Below are positions 13,774 through 17,344 of a stretch of 17,344 bases of DNA, piece by piece. A program made the position numbers and the translations under genes. The DNA comes from Gemmatimonadales bacterium UBA7889 (GTDB taxonomy: Bacteria > Gemmatimonadota > Gemmatimonadetes > Longimicrobiales > Gaopeijiaceae), in the NCBI GenBank assembly GCA_002501085.1, contig DLRL01000110.1, positions 1 to 17,344 on the forward strand. Reading direction: 5' to 3'. Numbering within the stretch: the first letter of the stretch is position 1; each line of letters opens with the position of its first letter. The notes beneath the pieces are model-generated. The model saw nothing but the letters and a program-made list of their open reading frames with translations, was not told the origin of the DNA and made no database searches.

Positions 13774-14708
13774 TGGGTGCTGTTGGATTCCAAGAAGCTG
13801 AATGGATCTGGAGAGATGGTGAGTTTGTCCATTGGAAAGATGCTAACCTGCATCTCCTTTCAACAGCCGTTCAGTTTGGCACTTCGGTGTTTGAAGGAAT
13901 CCGAGCTTATGAAACCGATAATGGACCAGCACTTTTCAGACTCGACGCCCACATAAGGCGTTTGATGGACTCGGCAAAGATTTACCGGATGTCACCAGAG
14001 CATCCAGTAGAGGTGATCAAGGCCGCATGTCTAGAAACCGTGAGAAAGAACGAACTCACAAACGGCTACATTAGGCCGATGGTACTGCGTGGTTATGGAT
14101 CCCCGGGAATCAACCCATTTGGGAGCCCCGTAGAAACATTTATCGCAGCATGGCCATGGGGTACCTATCTCGGTGAAGAAGCATTAAAGAATGGTGTAGA
14201 CGTGTGCGTCTCTTCCTGGCAGCGGGCGCTTCCTAACACGTATCCATCACGAGCCAAAGCTGGCGGCCATTACCTGAGTGCTCAGCTCATGAAGATGGAA
14301 GCTATTGAGAACGGGTACGGAGATGCGATCGCTCTTGGGCCTGATGGATTGGTGAGCGAGGGAAGTGGGATGAACATCTTTTTGGTCCGCGACGGTGTCG
14401 TAATTAGTCCGTTCTTGGATGGGACTTCTCTCGCAGGGATTACTCGTGACGCCGTAATCACCATGGCACGAGACCTCGGGTATGACGTGAGAGAACAGCA
14501 CATTCCTCGTGAGAGCCTCTATACTGCTGACGAGCTATTCTTCACAGGCACTGCTACTGAAGTCACCCCCATCCGAAGTGTGGATGGGATCTTCATTGGT
14601 GAGGGAAAGGCTGGCCCGGTCTCCTTAGACTTACAAGCTCACTTCTGGGAAACTGTGAAAGGGGCTAACGATGACCCTCATGGTTGGCTTACATATGTGA
14701 ACGACTGA
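13773..14708 (+). CDS. ilvE: Branched-chain-amino-acid aminotransferase (class IV, PLP)
   Basis: A 311-residue fold-type IV PLP transaminase of usual length. It interconverts Leu, Ile and Val with their 2-keto acids using glutamate/2-oxoglutarate. The sequence shows QFGTSVFEGIRAYE near the N-terminus, RLDAHIRRLMDSAKIYRM, IRPMVLRGYGS at 100-110, the Schiff-base Lys162 in RAKAGGHY, PLP-binding Glu196 in LVSEGSGMNIF, and SLAGITRDAVI and FFTGTATEVTPI near the C-terminus. The start is the ATG that overlaps the SDR stop; an upstream ATG at 13698 would run inside the SDR gene. As the last gene of the operon it may act on a keto acid made by its neighbours; a D-amino-acid or non-standard substrate cannot be excluded within class IV. 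Confidence 0.92.
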   Translation: MGAVGFQEAEWIWRDGEFVHWKDANLHLLSTAVQFGTSVFEGIRAYETDNGPALFRLDAHIRRLMDSAKIYRMSPEHPVEVIKAACLETVRKNELTNGYIRPMVLRGYGSPGINPFGSPVETFIAAWPWGTYLGEEALKNGVDVCVSSWQRALPNTYPSRAKAGGHYLSAQLMKMEAIENGYGDAIALGPDGLVSEGSGMNIFLVRDGVVISPFLDGTSLAGITRDAVITMARDLGYDVREQHIPRESLYTADELFFTGTATEVTPIRSVDGIFIGEGKAGPVSLDLQAHFWETVKGANDDPHGWLTYVND

Positions 14709-14730
14709 AGGGGTGCCACAGCAAGTCCTT

Positions 14731-15285
14731 CTACCAGTCCGGACTTTCTGCCTCATCTAGCTTCCGCAGTTCTTCACGGAGACGCGCCACATCCTCATCG
14801 CTAGGTTCGGTAACCGGAACATATGCACCAGACACAGTCCCACCTCTAGCGAGCAACCCTAGCAACATTCCCGCCCCCAAAATCGCGAATACAGGCAGAA
14901 GGTAGCCGACCAAGTTGAACCCCGCAGCTGGTGGTGCTAGTAGAACTGTTGTCCCGAAATCAGCTACGAAGCCTGCCTCAACCGCCTCGACTGTCTCTCC
15001 ACTCTCAAGCGCATCGCGGATGCGTTTGGACCAAACAGGCGATACGCCACACTGCATCTGGAACTGGCATGAATGTAGGTCTAAGCCACAGCCGCAGTTG
15101 CACTTGAGATCAGATTCAAGACCGAGAAGTTTGTCCCCTAATTCGCCCTCATGGTAGTGGCCTCCAAGAGGTGCATTCGGATCAAAGCCCGCGTGCGAAG
15201 GGCCGGTTGACTGAGCCTGTACAGGGGTTACAAGAAGCAGCCCCGAAAGGATTAATATCACCGATTTGAGCATCATTTTCCTCAT
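14731..15285 (-). CDS. ccmH: CcmH-type cytochrome c maturation protein
   Basis: A 184-residue protein taken from ATG 15285, which has GGAG five bases upstream; longer reads to 15342 put polar residues before the signal. Residues 1-25 form a Sec signal ending VQA-QS. The periplasmic domain carries LKCNCGCGLDLHSCQFQMQC (Cys62, 64, 66, 73, 79) followed by a helical part (WSKRIRDALESGETVEAVEAGFVADFG). A membrane segment lies at 123-147 and a charged helical tail at 162-182. CcmH reduces apocytochrome c cysteines before heme attachment. The classic LRCxxC is here a C-x-C-x-C variant with two more Cys. No other ccm gene is in the window. It is downstream of GGT by 68 bases and convergent with ilvE. 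Confidence 0.82.
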   Translation of the reverse strand: MRKMMLKSVILILSGLLLVTPVQAQSTGPSHAGFDPNAPLGGHYHEGELGDKLLGLESDLKCNCGCGLDLHSCQFQMQCGVSPVWSKRIRDALESGETVEAVEAGFVADFGTTVLLAPPAAGFNLVGYLLPVFAILGAGMLLGLLARGGTVSGAYVPVTEPSDEDVARLREELRKLDEAESPDW

Positions 15286-15353
15286 CATCTCTCCGACTGC
15301 AGGCCTACTCGCATCTTGAAACATCTTGTCTGCGCCCCCCACAACCCTTGGAA

Positions 15354-17054
15354 TCAGTGACCCCGTGCACCTGAATCCGGGCTCCTTGGATCTGGAGCAC
15401 CGATTCGTTCACCGGTAGTCAAGTCAACACCAATTGAATTAGCAGATCCCTGTCTACCCCCTACTTGAACAATATGGCCCATCTGCTCTAACTGAGACTG
15501 TACTTGGGCCGAAATACCATTGGATTCTACTCGTATTCGATCGGGTAACCACTGATGGTGAATTCGTGGAGCAGCTACGGCGTCCGTAATGCTCATTCCA
15601 AAATCCACCATATTCAAAATGAGTTGCAGTGTAGTATTGATGATAGTGCGCCCTCCTGGTGTTCCAATGACTGCAATCAGTGCTCCATCCTTAGCCACTA
15701 TGCTAGGAGACATTGAAGACAGCATACGCTGCTGTGGTCGGGCAAGATTCGCAGCCGTACCGATCAGCCCGCTTTCATTCGTCAGCCCAGGGCCGGCGTT
15801 AAAATCACCCATCTCATTGTTCAGCAGAAAGCCGGCCCCTGGGACCACAATTCCAGATCCATAGCCAGATTCTAGGGTATATGTGACCGAAACTGCCATG
15901 CCGTCCGCATCAACTACAGAGTAGTGCGTTGTCTCAGGACTCTCAGGAGGCATCTCTACATCCGTCGAATGGGAGACCGATGCACGTTCAGAATCAATAT
16001 TTCTACGCAACCAAGTCGCATGCTCTTTGCTCGTCAATCGCTGCACAGGGACATCGCTAAAATCAGCATCGGCAAGAAATTGAGCGCGATCCCGATAAGC
16101 CCTGCGCATAGCTTCTGCGAGATGGTGAATATACTCAGCACTATTATGGCCCATGCCTAGAAGATCATACGCTTCCAGAATGTTGAGCATGGTCACAATG
16201 GCGACTCCACCTGAACTCGGTGGCGGCATTGAGATAACGTCGTAACCGCGGTATGTGCCTTGGATCGTAGCGCGCTCTCTTGCTTGGTACCGAGACAAGT
16301 CTTCTAAGGTGATCAGCCCTCCCCCACGACGCATCTCAGCCGCTATGAGGCTTGCAGTCTCGCCCTGATAAAATCCATCTCGGCGATCATCCCGAATGCG
16401 CTCAAGAGATCTTGCCAGATCAGGCTGACTCCAGCTCTCACCTACTTGGTAGGGTGCACCACCTTTGGTAAAAGCACTAACAGTAGCTTCGTAAGGGCTC
16501 CTGCTCGCGAAACGTGTAATCGAACCTGCTAGAGACTCACTCAATTCAAATCCTTCCCCAGCTAGGTCAATTGCAGGTTGAACCAAATCTGCCCAAGCGG
16601 CTACACCATAAAGTCTATTGGCCTTGTCAAAGCCAGCCACGGTTCCCGGAACCCCCACGGCTTTGTATGACCTGTGATGAACCTCAGAAGAGTATTGTCC
16701 ACTTTCATTGAGCCACATTTCAGGGTGCGAAGCAAGTGGCGCTTTTTCCCTAAAATCAATGGCTGTGGACTGTCCGTTAGGAAACCGGATGACCATGAAA
16801 CCACCACCACCGATGTTTCCGGCTGTCGGGTGCGTGACCGCAAGAGCAAAGCCAGTAGCGATTGCGGCATCAACTGCATTGCCTCCTGAGGACAGGACAT
16901 CTGCGCCAACCTGACTCGCGATCCATTGCTGAGAGGACACCATTCCTGCTTGAGACCGGATCGACTCGACCTGCTGAGTCGAGATTGTGGACGGTGCGAT
17001 AGCAAGGGTGGCAACAAAAGCGAATAGAACAGTACGCCAACGGATACTTAGCAT
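15354..17054 (-). CDS. ggt: Gamma-glutamyltransferase (glutathione hydrolase) proenzyme
   Basis: A 566-residue Ntn-hydrolase, full length. Residues 1-26 are a signal peptide, so it acts in the periplasm. The large-subunit half contains NAVDAAIATGFALAVTHP, GNIGGGGFMVIR and DFREKAP, where Arg102 matches the residue that binds the glutamyl carboxylate. Autocleavage should occur before Thr375 in ETTHYSVVD, the new N-terminal nucleophile. The small subunit has GYGSGIVVPGAGFLLNNEMGDF and SMSPSIVAKDGALIAVIGTPGGRTIINT, with the Gly-Gly oxyanion region. It hydrolyses or transfers gamma-glutamyl groups from glutathione and related compounds. GAGG five bases upstream supports the ATG. It is divergent from the Tat lipoprotein at 17204 and co-directional with ccmH. 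Confidence 0.95.
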   Translation of the reverse strand: MLSIRWRTVLFAFVATLAIAPSTISTQQVESIRSQAGMVSSQQWIASQVGADVLSSGGNAVDAAIATGFALAVTHPTAGNIGGGGFMVIRFPNGQSTAIDFREKAPLASHPEMWLNESGQYSSEVHHRSYKAVGVPGTVAGFDKANRLYGVAAWADLVQPAIDLAGEGFELSESLAGSITRFASRSPYEATVSAFTKGGAPYQVGESWSQPDLARSLERIRDDRRDGFYQGETASLIAAEMRRGGGLITLEDLSRYQARERATIQGTYRGYDVISMPPPSSGGVAIVTMLNILEAYDLLGMGHNSAEYIHHLAEAMRRAYRDRAQFLADADFSDVPVQRLTSKEHATWLRRNIDSERASVSHSTDVEMPPESPETTHYSVVDADGMAVSVTYTLESGYGSGIVVPGAGFLLNNEMGDFNAGPGLTNESGLIGTAANLARPQQRMLSSMSPSIVAKDGALIAVIGTPGGRTIINTTLQLILNMVDFGMSITDAVAAPRIHHQWLPDRIRVESNGISAQVQSQLEQMGHIVQVGGRQGSANSIGVDLTTGERIGAPDPRSPDSGARGH

Positions 17055-17203
17055 ATCTACCTCGAAGCGGGACTCTTGATGGGCATCATGTGCTTGAAGA
17101 TCCGGTCAACGAGCCTTCAGCGCTAGATTGCCGGCAGCCGAGTCACCGGTTACTTCATTGCCCTCCAATACCTGAGGGTGGCCGTACACAAGATCGAGGT
17201 GAG

Positions 17204-17344
17204 ATGACAATCAAGAGACGGGACTTCCTTAAGAAGGCTGGTGCGGGTGCAGGACTGGCGACACTCGGTGCATGTGGCAGCGGTGAGGACACACCCGACG
17301 CAGTTGATGGAGGAGTGAGCGGCCCACGTGTAGAGTGGAGGCTT
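17204..17344 (+). CDS. Tat lipoprotein, probable TRAP transporter substrate-binding protein (N-terminus only)
   Basis: Only 47 residues are present; the frame runs off the right edge. The start MTIKRRDFLKKAG is a twin-arginine signal (RRxFLK) followed by a Gly/Ala hydrophobic stretch and a clean lipobox LGAC with Cys24. A Gly/Asp-rich linker follows. The last residues, PRVEWRL, match the way DctP-type TRAP periplasmic binding proteins usually begin their mature domain (VxWRLASSFP), so a role in high-affinity uptake of carboxylic acids or similar is likely. The part that would prove it lies outside the window. GAGGTGAG immediately upstream gives a good ribosome site at 17196-17203. Confidence 0.65.
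   Translation, partial: MTIKRRDFLKKAGAGAGLATLGACGSGEDTPDAVDGGVSGPRVEWRL

Overview
This 17.3 kb stretch is ordinary-looking, densely packed bacterial chromosome with about twenty protein genes on both strands and one tRNA. No insertion sequence, phage gene, CRISPR array or plasmid function is visible. Many products are exported: several lipoprotein or Sec signals, one Tat signal, a large S9 peptidase, a gamma-glutamyltransferase, a CcmH-type cytochrome c maturation protein, a cytochrome c/copper protein and two beta-propeller lipoproteins. This mix, together with a Tat-lipoprotein start resembling TRAP-transporter binding proteins, suggests a Gram-negative aerobic heterotroph. It fits uncultivated, probably marine, Gemmatimonadota-like lineages, but the taxonomic call is an impression, since no marker gene is present.

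Layout. 1-856 (-): a cupin with a signal peptide, followed by an unrecognised lipoprotein that runs off the left edge. 884-2260 (+): a lipoprotein joining a one-heme cytochrome c segment to a copper type II monooxygenase (PHM/DBH-like) domain, starting only 27 bases from the divergent cupin. 2336-5377 (-): a 1013-residue S9 (prolyl oligopeptidase family) peptidase. 5626-6033 (+): a 135-residue conserved protein of unknown function, followed by a long hairpin. 6106-9029 (-), in transcription order: a small lipoprotein, a 43-codon relic of an isocitrate/isopropylmalate dehydrogenase gene, a zinc-ribbon membrane protein, glutaryl-CoA dehydrogenase, a YaiI/YqxD protein and tRNA-Lys(CUU).

9201-11992 (+): two translationally coupled propeller lipoproteins (LVIVD-type and YVTN-type). 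11989-12450 (-): methionine sulfoxide reductase B, tail to tail with them. 12597-14708 (+): a tight cupin - SDR - branched-chain aminotransferase operon. 14731-17054 (-): gamma-glutamyltransferase followed by CcmH. 17204-17344 (+): the start of a Tat lipoprotein, probably a TRAP binding protein.

Functional threads are amino-acid handling (peptidase, GGT, IlvE, GcdH) and periplasmic redox or metal chemistry (cytochrome-PHM protein, CcmH, MsrB, cupins, His-bearing propeller). The most notable observations are the dehydrogenase relic, in which the conserved first and last motifs are joined in frame with the middle missing; the SDR that has Ser and Arg where catalytic Tyr and Lys belong; the complete PHM copper-ligand set fused to a cytochrome; and a propeller with a His-Asn/Asp-x-aromatic motif repeated four times at near-regular spacing. 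No clearly new multi-gene system can be claimed from sequence alone; the cupin-SDR-IlvE cassette is the best candidate for an uncharacterised pathway.
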